DNA of 64,000 nucleotides from Phoronis australis. Lineage: Eukaryota; Phoronida; Phoronidae. Location of the stretch: positions 62,001 to 126,000 of the forward strand of contig NMRA01000343.1 in NCBI GenBank assembly GCA_002633005.1, written 5' to 3'. A program made the translations under genes and the position numbers. This document shows positions 11,274 through 21,569 of this stretch, piece by piece (position 1 is the stretch's first letter; each line of letters opens with the position of its first letter). The notes under the pieces were generated by a model that was not told the DNA's origin, made no database searches, and saw nothing but the letters and a program-made list of their open reading frames with translations.

Positions 11274-14200
11274 GTAAATCTAAATAATAATATTAGTGAT
11301 AGATGTAATGACAAGAATGAAAATATATTATGTTAAAGCAGTTTGAAATCAAGTCGTGACAAAAACATAATTTTTGATTAATACCACGCGCCACTATAAA
11401 TTTTGTCACGACTTGTTCCTCTCATCGTAGGTTGTCACTGATTTCATAATTATAAATACTGACTCGTTTGCGACATCTAGATCGTCAAGAATCTTAAACT
11501 TGGGTTTCAGCTCTGTCTCCAGCTTGTTAATGCTCTTCTCCAGTTTACAAATGTCTGGCTCGTAGACACACCCATTGCTGACTACATTGGTAATGCTGAG
11601 CGTCAAGTCAAGGATATCTGTGATGATTGAGATGACGCTACCAATACCTCGCTCGACGCGACCTGCGCACAGAAATGAATTGATACCCGGGGCCGAGATC
11701 TAATCTTTGAACTCGAAATCGAAAATATTTTTAGCATTTTCTATACCACTTTTATGCCAATTCAAGATAAGTATCCACTGTACTCTGATCGTGTACAAAA
11801 ATAATTTTGAGTTCGATCTCGATCAAAAAGATTAGACACCGGGCCCAAAAGAGACGTCAGTGTTGTCTGCTCCAACCACTTTCGTTCAACACAGAGCATT
11901 CGTTTGCTTCCGTGTGACCTTTTCCTGGTATTGTTAACTGAATCGAAAGCAGCAGGCAGACATTATGCACCTCCCTGCAAAAAGGGGATAAAGTGCACAA
12001 GCTCAAAAGCTCACAACAATTGTATTTTGTTCACAATCAATAAGCGTGTCAGTGTTAAAGATTCTATACTACATTCCAAAATACAAATGAAAGATTCGCG
12101 TCAGTATTTCCAAATTTGCCGGCCAGTTCTTTCATATGAGATTTCCGTTTTTTCTCATAAATATGTCTTTTAACTATGCGTCCCATACAGACTGGTCCAC
12201 ATTCCTTTATTTCAGTAAATTTTTGCATTGGTCTAACGACACACAAACAATTTTGGTTGATCATAATTCATCATGATAAAAGATTTTTAATATGGATTCA
12301 TATCAACCATTCATATGAATTATTATCAACCATTTTTATCTTATTATAATATTCATATGAATTCATAGAAATGGTTGATATAATTTTTTTCATCCAAGGT
12401 TTATCATCTATCGTGATTATTTATGATGATTTCTTTATCACTGAGCTATGATGAATGACCAAGCGTGGTTGCCCATGAATGACGTTATGGGTGATTCATT
12501 TATCACCAACCTTATGATCATTTATCACCAACCAGATATGAATTCACATCAACCAAAATGGGAGTGTAGGTCAAGACTGAATGGAACTGTGGAAACGTTT
12601 AGTGTGATTTTTGATTGGTCTGTGAACACACTCACTCCTCCCACTGGCACAAAGTGTCGGCCGAAAAGTTGGTCAAAGTCTGGGGCAGATCCATGATTTT
12701 TTAAGAGGGGGGGGGTCTAAGTCAACAACTTGAAAATTCTAGATTTGATGTCACTAAAATCCGCCTAGTCGAAAATCCCCGACTTCTCTTCAACTTGTCG
12801 AGCGACACCTGCAATACGTCGCGCGACACGAAGGCAACCTTTTTCCATGTCATTTTGAGCTAAAATAAGGTTGGTTGGTTATCCTAGACATATTTTCCAC
12901 TTAATTACAGCTTTTCGTAATTTTGTTAATTACTCGTCCGCTACTCCGGAAGTGACGTTTTAGGAGGCAAGCATTTCGCGCCAATTTCTTTTCATATAGT
13001 CTGACTGTGAGAGCTGCCGACTCAGTCATTGTTCTACCTCGGTTGTGTTAAGTTCCATCGTCGTTTGCTTTCATTTACTATTCGCATGCCACACTGTTTC
13101 TGCGTACCGGGATGTACTAATTATCGTCTCACGCGCGCTTTGGGAGTACCTTTGCATCGCTTTCCGATGGATGACACACTTCGCCGTACTTGGCTCTTTC
13201 GTGTGAAGAGCGCAGCGTTACCCGTCCACGCAACGTACAAAGCAGTCGAGAATACCGTGTGTGCGGCAAGCACTTTCTGCCCTCCGGTTACGAAAGGGAT
13301 TTGTACGCTGAACTGATGAAGGTCCCTGCGAAACAACGTCTGAAGCAGGATGCCACTCCGTCCGTGTTAATTCCCGGCAGTGCCCCGTCGCCACCCCCGA
13401 GATGTGTGTTTTTGAAGCCAAAGCCTCGCGAGCTGTGGCCAGTACAGTGACTGGAGCCAGTGGAGGCACTTCATCTATTGTCACCCGTGCCTCCGAACGT
13501 ACCCCAGAGCGTGCCATTCCTGGAACCAGTAGTGATTCGCCCTGTGCTGTTTTCTCCAGCCCAGAGCCTCTAAGCAGCCCTGCAGCGATATTGAGTACAG
13601 GACCAGTTCGACACCCAGTGAAGAGGACACTTCGTCGTCCAGTGAACAATAAACTTATCAAAGTTTGGCTCACCGGGTGAGCCAAACTTTGATAAATTTA
13701 TTGTGGACTTGTCTAAAGTGTTGTCGCTATTTAGAATGTGCCAGGTGTGAGGAGAGGGTGTCACACGACACGATGTAAGCAGTTTGGGTGCTCAGGTCGC
13801 CATCCAGTGGGAATGTGTCGCGGGACACTCTGGCAAGTGGGACAGTTGTTCCTCTGTCCGTGGTATGCCGGAGGTCTACTTAACCGTGTCCGGTAGTGGC
13901 TTGGCCTCGTCGAACTCTGAACAGCACAAGCATTCCATTGAGGTAGGCATAACAACGCACACAGTGCATTTGCACCAAGATGTATCACCACGTCTGTCCT
14001 CAGTAGCCGCTTCATTTCTGTCAACAGCTGCCTGTGCCTGTGCGTACTCTGCCTCGTTATACTCGGGCTCAAACATGTACCCACCCACTGAATGTCCGTG
14101 AAAAAATTCTTCGTCACCACTGCTGTGAACAAGGTCTCCGTCACTCACACTACTGTTACTGTGATACGGGTCACCGAGTCCAGCAATTTTCAGCTTACAA

Positions 14201-15091
14201 CACTCTAAACAATCCCTAAATCCAACGTAGTTGAGTTCTCTACTAACCTATGTTGCCGCAGAATACTCGCCGATGGAAAGTGGTGGCGACAATTGTTGAA
14301 AAACAGCACAAAACAAAAGTAGAACAGAACAGATTCGCACGGTAAACTCAACGCAAAACCAAGTGGCGGGAAACGCTTGCCTCCTAAAACGTCACTTCCG
14401 GAGTAGCGGACGAGTAATTAATAAAGTTACGAAAAGCTGTAATTAAGCGGAAAATATGTCTAGGATAACCAACCAACCTTATTTTAGCTCAAAATGACAT
14501 GAAAAAAGGTTGCCTTCGCCTTTGGAGTCACTCACACGCGCGGCGATTTCGATGGCGGCCGACATGTCGCACAAATTTTTGGCCGACAATGTGGCTCGTC
14601 TGAAACGATCTTCAATGGGCTATAAACCTACATACCCGCTAAATCACAAAACCAAACTTTGTTTTATACGACTTGACGTTGTGAAATTGGTCTCAGACTT
14701 GTTCCTTAGTCGTGGTAATTTCACAAACCAGGCTTTACATGATGGCTTGTCACATACGGCGTGATAGGTCAAGTATGGTCTCTAGGAATAACGAACTGTC
14801 AGCTCTTTAAAAACCCAGAAATTACTTCTCATCTCAGTAAGGAACAAACTGAGACCAACTTTGCAGCGATAATAATTCTAAGTAAGTAAAAAATCTCTTC
14901 TTGGAAAAACACCGGTTTATAGTCGCTTTAGTGAACGAGATTTGTCGATAAAAATGCTGAGTTTGCAGACAATTGCCACCACCCTGAAGTTAACACCAGC
15001 TTACCCCAGGATCGTATTACAAGACTGACTTACCTGTTGAAGCAAAGCTGCAAGCCACGAAGGCTAGAATTACAGTTAAAGCTAACTTCAT
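6300..15091 (-). CDS. Secreted alpha-helical protein of unknown family, 441 aa
   Basis: Eight coding exons, read right to left: 15091-15034, 11662-11413, 10418-10315, 9815-9657, 8734-8544, 8038-7888, 7373-7165 and 6503-6300 (stop TAA 6302-6300). The total is 1326 nt, and all phases agree (1,2,1,1,0,1,0). Residues 1-18 are a classic signal peptide (MKLALTVILAFVACSFAS). The mature chain has only two cysteines, C51 and C58, which could form one disulfide. Most of the rest looks helical and charged. A hydrophobic stretch sits at residues 263-278 (SIVIGSLFSLGVSVAV), with a weaker one in exon 4. The C-terminal part is Lys/Gln/Glu-rich. I recognise no family. A helical secreted protein with one mid-chain hydrophobic hairpin-like segment resembles membrane-active proteins in general layout, but that is only an analogy. 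The donor of exon 2 (AA/GTCGTG) is weak but is the one that keeps phase. An AG at 15110-15111 hints at an upstream non-coding exon. Confidence 0.78.
11215..11286. repeat. (AAT)n microsatellite
   Basis: About 17 AAT/ATA triplets with a few interruptions, in the second intron of the secreted-protein gene. Likely polymorphic in length. Confidence 0.9.
11414..11661 (-). other. Cysteine-containing N-terminal exon of the secreted protein (detail)
   Basis: The second coding exon spans 11662-11413 and encodes residues 20-102. It holds both cysteines of the mature protein and an amphipathic, Lys/Glu/Leu-rich helix. The open frame runs on past the proposed donor to an in-frame TGA, so without splicing the protein would stop at about 104 residues. 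A short unspliced form is therefore possible. Confidence 0.6.
12250..12560. repeat. AT-rich cluster of short inverted repeats
   Basis: The words ATCAACC/GGTTGAT and TCATATGAAT recur in both orientations. For example, TATCAACCAT near 12303 is matched by ATGGTTGATA near 12371. This looks like a decayed palindromic MITE. It lies in the first coding intron of the secreted-protein gene, just left of the THAP transposon. Confidence 0.5.
12829..12985 (+). repeat. Left terminal inverted repeat of the THAP transposon
   Basis: It matches the reverse complement of 14361-14518 with only scattered single-base differences, for example a TTTTTCC versus TTTTTTC run near the outer end. Confidence 0.88.
13089..13450 (+). 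pseudogene. THAP zinc-finger domain, frameshifted
   Basis: From the ATG at 13089 the frame reads MPHCFCVPGCTN, then HRFP, then a TW-LFRV segment. These are the N-terminal Cys pair, the HRFP motif and the conserved Trp of a THAP (C2CH) DNA-binding domain. The second half lies in another frame from about 13205, with VCGKHF (the Cys-x2-His pair) and RLKQDATPSV (equivalent of the AVPTIF box) before a stop at 13448. The two halves can only be joined by an indel near 13200-13210, so the copy is broken or contains a sequencing error. Beyond it, a Ser/Thr/Pro-rich frame (13402-13680) may be a further shifted continuation. Confidence 0.75.
13646..13704. repeat. Perfect-type hairpin between two convergent ORFs
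   Basis: Arms of about 29 bases pair around a single central G at 13675, with one mismatch. The centre reads GGCTCACCGGGTGAGCC. It sits where the THAP and P2X7-type frames meet and could act as a shared 3' end structure; that role is inferred. Confidence 0.8.
13876..14148 (-). CDS. P2X7-type intracellular 'ballast' domain ORF
   Basis: A 90-codon minus-strand ORF starts with MSDGD, has an acidic region containing YMFEPEYNEAEYAQA, then the cysteine cluster GDTSWCKCTVCVVMPTS followed by ECLCC. This WC-x-C-x2-C ... C-x-CC pattern is the start of the zinc-linked cytoplasmic ballast domain known from vertebrate P2X7 receptors, also present in many invertebrate proteins that are not channels. There is no transmembrane segment, so this is not a receptor. 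The rest of the domain is missing after a stop at 13876; a further stretch in another frame (around 13790-13850) may be its displaced end. It lies inside the THAP transposon. Confidence 0.6.
   Translation of the reverse strand: MSDGDLVHSSGDEEFFHGHSVGGYMFEPEYNEAEYAQAQAAVDRNEAATEDRRGDTSWCKCTVCVVMPTSMECLCCSEFDEAKPLPDTVK
14361..14518 (-). repeat. Right terminal inverted repeat of the THAP transposon
   Basis: Inverted partner of 12829-12985. The flank outside it (from 14519) does not match the left flank, so the exact insertion boundary remains uncertain by a few bases. Confidence 0.88.
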
Positions 15092-15321
15092 GGTAATGGC
15101 TCTCTGAAAGAGTTTAAGACCAATACTTTATGATCACCGATTTCTACTGACGCAAGATGACTGGTGAAAATATGACAGCTAATGAAGTCCATTACTAAAT
15201 AAAGCGATAAATAAAAAATTGACCGTTTATTTCCATTTACTTCTCAAGCCAACACCAGTGTGCATTATCTTACGGAGTAGCCTACCCGGTCAGAATTAGT
15301 CCACCTGTTACAAAATGCGAT

Positions 15322-15660
15322 TTATTCAGATATCATCTGGCAATATTGGGCATCAAAAACAATGCCAGGTGACCATTGCTGTTTCCTATACTCGTAAAGT
15401 GTATTTTGCTGTCGATTTCCACAATATGTTTTTTGCAGTTTTTTTGGTGAGCCGACTCGTGGGCGGTCTTGCCGCATGGTGGCAGTATAAGACAAGTCTC
15501 TGCTGCTGTTGGCTGGGAATAAACGAGGCAAGGAGTCGACGCCCTTCCCGCAGGTACGGGGGCGCCTCCTTGCTCTGCTCCGGACACGACCAAAAAGGTC
15601 CCCGGCATCATCGTTTTCAAAGGGTCCGCGAACATTTTCTTCCAAAATGTCGATGACATC
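15322..15660 (-). CDS. Candidate terminal exon of an unknown gene
   Basis: An open 113-codon frame starts immediately after TTTAG at 15662-15661, a possible splice acceptor, and ends with TAA at 15324-15322. It is more GC-rich than its surroundings. It begins DVIDILEENVRGPFENDDAG and then turns basic (RSRARRRPRTCG). No family is recognised and no upstream exon could be placed, so it may be a chance frame or repeat-derived. Confidence 0.25.
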   Translation of the reverse strand, partial: DVIDILEENVRGPFENDDAGDLFGRVRSRARRRPRTCGKGVDSLPRLFPANSSRDLSYTATMRQDRPRVGSPKKLQKTYCGNRQQNTLYEYRKQQWSPGIVFDAQYCQMISE

Positions 15661-18059
15661 CTAAATTCGTCAGTGTGGCTTCCGCAGTAAATGAAAAAAT
15701 AGCTTAAAAAACCATACCCTGCTGCAATAGCCCTCCTGGATATTTAAGAATCAAGGTGCATTCATCGTCATAGTTCATTTAAAGAAATTTAAGTTTGCTT
15801 CTTCACGTAAGTGGGCATAAAAACGTGTAGACATTAGAAGATATAATCTGGATTTACACGAGCATAAATTGAAAAGATTTTAGCTAAAACGAATTAGCCT
15901 AAAATGTATTCTTTCCACATGACAAACCTGATGTGGCGAAAACGTTTTAACAGAGTTGAACAGCAGCTGCCGATCGTCGCACGAAATTTTATATTAAGCA
16001 TTATGTATTTACATGACCCAAAACAACTATATGGCACGGTACGTGAGCGTTGTTTTCTTTTCAATGGAAAAATGCAGTACTATGGCTGTGTGTGACGTGT
16101 TCATAGAAACAGTACTGACAGTAAAAATGTTTTGCTTTCACACGACGATTTGACTTAAAGGGTTCCGTCAAAACCTACAACAACAAATCGGGTTTAAAAT
16201 GTCGCAAGTTGTGGGAGTGACAACAAAACAAAACAAGCATTACGACATGCAAATATACAAACCACTTTACGCGGATTGGTGGAGCCCACACAGAATGTAG
16301 AAGATACGGACGATTAGGCCTGTTTTATGCAAGAACGCATATGTCGATTCCGTGTGTTGTTTGACTACGGGGTGTACCGAAAAAGACCTACACAATGTTC
16401 TAAAGTTCGGCAAGGCTCGTCATGTCAATGAAGTGAAACAACTGATGGCGAAATGCTAAAATGATGAATTTCGATAACTCAGACTGATGTCGAAGAACAC
16501 TGAACATGGGATGAAGACACTCTTTCAGTCATTTTCACTCCAGTCAAGTTCTCAGTCAAGTTCCCACCTTCTTTGGGGACAGAACTCAGTCACTGGGCAA
16601 AGTAGCCTACACTACTAATAAGAACATATCGTAAATTACAGTCCTCCATGGCAGCAACACGACCTGAATTCTGGAGTTCGCAGTCGTGCGAATGATGAGA
16701 TGATCGTACGTCCAATTTTTCATGATGGCCGGTTTGCCAGATGGCATATGATTCGAAGTTCGTACGTATTGCCAGCGCCGTCTTTGAAGTAAACACGACC
16801 GTGCAAGTATATTTGTGATCATCATATCCAGTAATCATCGGCTGTCGCTATTCCCTTATACCAGTGGTTTTAGGCTACTACAAGTTTTTCCCCCGGCCGC
16901 AATACGCATGCGAAATTTCCAACTCCTGACGGTGTTTCTATAAAATTGACGGTGAACCTATAATGTTCAGTTGGACATCAGATTTAACTTTATGTCCACT
17001 ACAAATGAATGAAAGAGGGGGCTTCAAAAGTTATTTATTCAAACTAAGCAGCAGGATAAATCATTCGGTATCATTTTACTCTAATCTTCGATGTCTACGG
17101 ATGTCGGAGCACACTCATGCATGGTGTCGAGTCACAAGAGATAAATTTCTGATAAATATGGGAGAAAAGGTGTGTTAAAATGGTTTGCTACTTACGGCCC
17201 CGGACTGAGTATATTACGTAGTGGAGAAGAGTTCATTTTAGATTTCGGTGATTTGTGTTATTTTTCCAGTCTAACCAAAACTTTGGACGTGGATGAAAGC
17301 CCCGCGCCGCCGGGCTGGCGGATGCAACTGAGATTCTGAGTAAATCGATCGCGATCTGTGGAGGCCTTCTGCAACGAAGACACGCTGGCCAAATAGTTCA
17401 GTAGGAGTCTACGGTCACTTGGGCCCGATATTGGGAGTCACTGATGAGATCACTCCTGTTGAGCTTCGGAGTAATCTCAGGCCGGCGGTGCATGGCACCC
17501 GGTGCTCACCGCGAATTACGTAACGGTAGTACAGTGCCGGCTAACACTAAAACAAAACTACCGATATAAATAATAACAGAACTACAAGTACTATTGGGCT
17601 TACTTATTTTTACAGCACTACAACTAATTTAAAAAACAGTGTTTGCATGATGGTGCCTGGAATTCAGTCACATTTTTTTAACACGGGACTTTCGAGTTCC
17701 CAGTACGTGTTGCACAAAGCTGGGTCTAATCGTATGTTGAATCGTAGATGAAACGAGTAAGAAGCTGGTTCAGAAAGTTGGTGAATTTATCTAACTTAAT
17801 CGCTTCTTTACAACAATGAAATGATCGAAATGGTTTGAACTCGAATGACTGCCTGTCCGGCGATGGAATTAGTCATCGGAGCCATGCTGAGCAGACCACT
17901 AATCTATTACCAGTTTTACTAACGCCGTTCTCATGACAATCTCAGTACTTAGGGAAATTTTTACTAGAGCCTTTGCATCGGTATACACATTTTTTATTCA
18001 ATAATAAATGTTCACGTATATACGGAGTAGCTTTGAACCTGTTATTGATAACGCGTTCA

Positions 18060-18405
18060 GTCTACGTTGGTTTTCAAACTTACCAATAGATGTCAGCTTC
18101 AAACATTATGTACACACAACTAACTTAAAATTCAAGTTAATTATAGTTATCTGTTTAAAGCAAACATATTCTATATAGACCATCCAATAGCTATGTAAAT
18201 CAAACAATACACTAATTGATAAAATACCAAAGTTAACAATTAAAAGTGACAAATTTAGTTGTTAGTATGAAACACCTGTTAAATATATAGAAAATGCTTA
18301 TTTATATTCAGACTGTACCGTACTAACTGTAATACGGACGTCCGGACGGACAATAACCCGCTGTCTGCGGGTTATTTTTGAAGAAGCTTGGTCCTTACCG
18401 GCTTC
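18060..18405 (+). repeat. Three-copy hairpin element, copy 1
   Basis: It starts near the ACCAATAGATGTCAG motif. About 260 bases later comes a conserved block at 18335-18405: a GGACGTCC palindrome, an AACCCGC/GCGGGTT hairpin, then GAAGCTTGGTCCTTACCGGCTTC, which can itself fold. It is the best preserved of the three copies. Confidence 0.65.
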
Positions 18406-18984
18406 ATAACGTTTAAGTGCAATGGAACTCAGACTTTGATGCATAACAGCTCCAATACTCACAAAATGCAACTGTGAATTCAGACAACTTACCAACTGAT
18501 TAAAACTTGGTGTCAAATTTTCGTTGCTATAGTCAAATTGCAGGTGATTTCTGACTTGAAAAAATGACGGTTCGCCAGAGACCCTGGGTTCTACAGTTTT
18601 GCTTGTCACTGCGGGACATTTTATACCGTAGGCCTACCAGACGTACTGTCAGTTTTTCCAAGCCTTCCCATATATGAGTTAGGAAGAAGTTGCGATGACG
18701 GTCAGTGGCCTAAACTGAAGATTCATGGCAACCGCGAGTTATAATAGCCGCTATAAAGGTGAATGACGTGATAAGAAAACAATTTAGATTTTATGAGGAT
18801 AGCACTGAACTGCGAATTCGAAAATAACGTATCGTTCGGCCCATTGAGTTGGTGATGGAAGTACAATTCTGTCACGGTGAGGAATAGTATAAGACTGATT
18901 TCGTGTGAGCAAAATAGGCCTAATCTGATTTTCGTTTTTTAGCCAGCTAAAACGGCGAAATGCAGATTTAACCAGACATTTATT

Positions 18985-19328
18985 TTACGTTGGTTCTTAA
19001 AATGGCCAATAGGGGTCAGCTAAAATAACACATAATGTAAAATCAACCTATTATTCGACAATATTCAATCCGCTGAAATGAAAGCACGTACATGCTGTAT
19101 AAAAATTGGCAATAAAAAAATGTAATGACAATTACCGCTGATGATGAATTTTGAGGCTTGTCTTGAAAATAAGAAATTTGGTTGTTTATTTTTTTCACCA
19201 GTTTAATACACGTTGAAGACTTGTACAATAACAGATGTCTACCATCATTTGCTAATCCGGACGCCGGACAGAAAACCCACCCGCTGTTTGCGGGTTCTTT
19301 TTGGAGAAGCTTGGTCCTTACCGGCTTC
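18985..19328 (+). repeat. Three-copy hairpin element, copy 2
   Basis: It starts near GCCAATAGGGGTCAG and ends with the same block at 19257-19328 (CCCGCTGTTTGCGGG, then GAAGCTTGGTCCTTACCGG). The spacing between the two landmarks matches copy 1 to within about 10 bases. Confidence 0.65.
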
Positions 19329-20204
19329 GAATTATGTCAAAACGAAGTGCAACTCCGTTTGCAGGACGACCCTCCTACTTACTGCCTAAGTTTGTGAAAC
19401 CGTTTCAGGTACAGATGTTACCCGAAAACAGCAGCCAGATCTTTTGTAGGCCTGCGGTTTTCATTGACAGTGGTAACACGTCGTACTTTCCGGCTCATCT
19501 TTTCAATTAATTATTAGAATGTTGCATAAGTCAACTAAAAATATCCCTTCTCTCACTTCATACTGTCAGATACTGTGAATGCCATCTATCTATCAGATTT
19601 CGTTGCAAAATTATCGATACTCGTTTTCACGGGACAGGTCAACCGACACCTACTGCTGAGCGCTACAAAGAGCATTCAATAACGTTTTCATTGCCTCGAC
19701 CAAATCCAATGTATAAACATTAATTAAATTTAGTTTAGCTTTTTAACATGAAGGCAGTAGTTATATCATGCAGTATAGAATGGTTGGCAGGTATGTGTAA
19801 AGTACGCAGTTTTTTGTCCTTGTACCAGTCACGACAATTAACATCGGTGCATGTGAAAAACCCTTATATGTAATGCTACGACATGTTCTGGTTGATGCTA
19901 GTGTCAGTGGGAAAACCTAGCGGTGGAACTGAACTGATGAGACACGGACTGAGAAATACCATAGATTTTTTTTAGAGATGTCTATCGTCACAGCTCGTGA
20001 GTGAACATTGGAAATGGTTAGCTAGAGTAGTCGCGATTTGAGTTCGGCCTCGGGTTGGTTCCTTAGTGTCGAGTCTCTGTTCTAACACGGCACTACAAGT
20101 TTTCCTGCGCTGCGTGTTCTTGACCACTTGTAAACTCAGAATTGTCTCAGTCAAAGCAGATTAGAATGTCCGCCTGCCGACCACCTAACCCAACAAGGCT
20201 TACC

Positions 20205-20535
20205 TACCGCTCAATATTTGCCGATAGATGTCAGTACAACAACAGAATAGTTTGCATGTAAATCAGATTTTGTAAATTATAACTCGTGCATTCAAAGTTA
20301 TTTCATACATTGTCATTAACGGGATAGTATTTAGTTAAGACAAGTAACATGGTTGTATTACTTTTGAACTCACGGGTATTATTATAATTTGTTTTGAAAT
20401 TTCTAATAACACCAGTGTAATAAACTAAATGCTTTTTATATAATAGGCCGCAGCACACTTCTCCGATGCGAACAAAAAAAAAAAACTTGCAACCTGCTGT
20501 CTGCAGGTTAATTTTTGGTGAAGTTGGTCCCTTCA
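20205..20535 (+). repeat. Three-copy hairpin element, copy 3
   Basis: A more diverged copy with GCCGATAGATGTCAG near 20219 and the end block at 20463-20535, where the hairpin has changed to ACCTGCTGTCTGCAGGT. Both sides of the stem changed together, which preserves pairing. A poly-A run has expanded just before it. Confidence 0.6.
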
Positions 20536-21326
20536 TACCCAACTTCTCTGGTGCATAATAGAATGGAGGTTAACTCTGGAGAATAAGCGTGTGTAGACTA
20601 GTGTCTGCATCAACGGTATCATTGTGATTTCGTACCTTCGGTCCTCACTCTTTCTCACATGTAGTTGTCTATTGAGGTGCTGTAGGTTTTATCGATGCTG
20701 AAGACTTTATTTCCTTTTAACCTTATTGGGTACTGTGTAGACGTAACTTCAAAACTTGCATTTATCTACCTCTATAGAGGAACAGTCCATTTTGCAGTAA
20801 ACTTTCTCGGTAAAATACTAACCTCATGCGCGCACCCAGGGGGCTCGAAGGACCGCCTCAGAGAAACTAAAAGTCCGTGGAAACGAGACAAAAGTCCACT
20901 ACACTAGAAAGGTGCAGACGCACAGTTCACAGTACTGAAGGTGGACTCCCGTTTTTTAGTCCTACAGCTTTTTTGTTAGCAAAATGTCCACTTGGTCAGA
21001 AATTCGAGCCCCCCCCCAAACTAAAGGCCGGGTGCCCACATGAACCATGGACCATGAGAGAAGAAAATGTCTACAAATGTGTGCCGCACAAATTAGTCAG
21101 CATTGTCATTCATCGCATTGATTGATACGCAGCATGGCTCAACAGTGGCACGATATAGGGTATAGTGAAAACGCGCATTTTAAAATGTGTCGGTTTTTGA
21201 CAGTGAAATCGACACATTTCGTTTCGCGACCAAAACCCGCGGAAACTTCCTAATCATGCCCGGAGTAACAAAAGTCCGCAAACCTCAAATCTCAGTCCCG
21301 TCTCCGCTCCGCCAATGAACTTACCC

Positions 21327-21420
21327 GTGCGCCCCCTGTCTTTAACTGGCCAGTACGGACGTGCGCCCCCTGTGTTCAATTGGCCAGTATGGACGTGCGC
21401 CCCCTGTCTTCCACTGGCCA
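21327..21420 (+). repeat. 34 bp minisatellite, three units
   Basis: Units start at 21327, 21361 and 21395 with GTGCGCCCCCTGT and contain a TGGCCAG word. The third unit is incomplete. It lies inside the 802 bp TIR element. Confidence 0.88.
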
Positions 21421-21568
21421 GGCTCCGACCCGACGGCTACCGTGATTCCGCACTCCGGCGCCGATACTCATATACACATTTCTTTGAACTCGCAAAATTG
21501 TTCAACCCAACGTTTCTGAAAGCGACACAAATGGCCAATAATCGACACATTTTCTTTGAACTTAGAAA

Positions 21569-21569
21569 N
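21569..21569. other. Ambiguous base (N)
   Basis: The only unresolved base in the window. It falls within the TIR element, a place where repeat copies are likely to have been merged in assembly. Confidence 0.98.

Larger units (their letters stand above)
12829..14518. mobile_element. DNA transposon with ~157 bp TIRs carrying THAP and P2X7-ballast ORFs
   Basis: The left arm (12829-12985) and right arm (14361-14518) are long, nearly perfect inverted copies starting CGAAGGCAACCT and ending near CGCCA. The ~1.69 kb between the outer ends is much more GC-rich than the flanks. It carries a THAP domain reading rightward and a P2X7-type cysteine domain reading leftward, converging on a hairpin at 13646-13704. 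No DDE or RNase-H transposase core is visible, so it is probably non-autonomous. THAP domains are the DNA-binding modules of P-element-like transposases, which fits a transposon origin. I could not find a clear target-site duplication. It sits inside the first coding intron of the secreted-protein gene. Confidence 0.85.

Noticed and set aside
13218-13685. 155-codon minus-strand ORF antisense to the THAP region
   Set aside because: No recognisable domain; its openness follows from the GC-rich THAP frames on the other strand.
16590-16838. Overlapping minus-strand frames that look moderately coding
   Set aside because: No domain, no convincing splice sites and two equally open frames, so neither is supported.
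17290-17550. GC-rich patch with CTGATGAG resembling a hammerhead ribozyme core
   Set aside because: The required GAAA segment and the three-stem layout are missing; only a single 10 bp stem is present.
18298-18609. 103-codon minus-strand ORF
   Set aside because: It overlaps the three-copy repeat element and has no domain; the other copies do not keep the frame.
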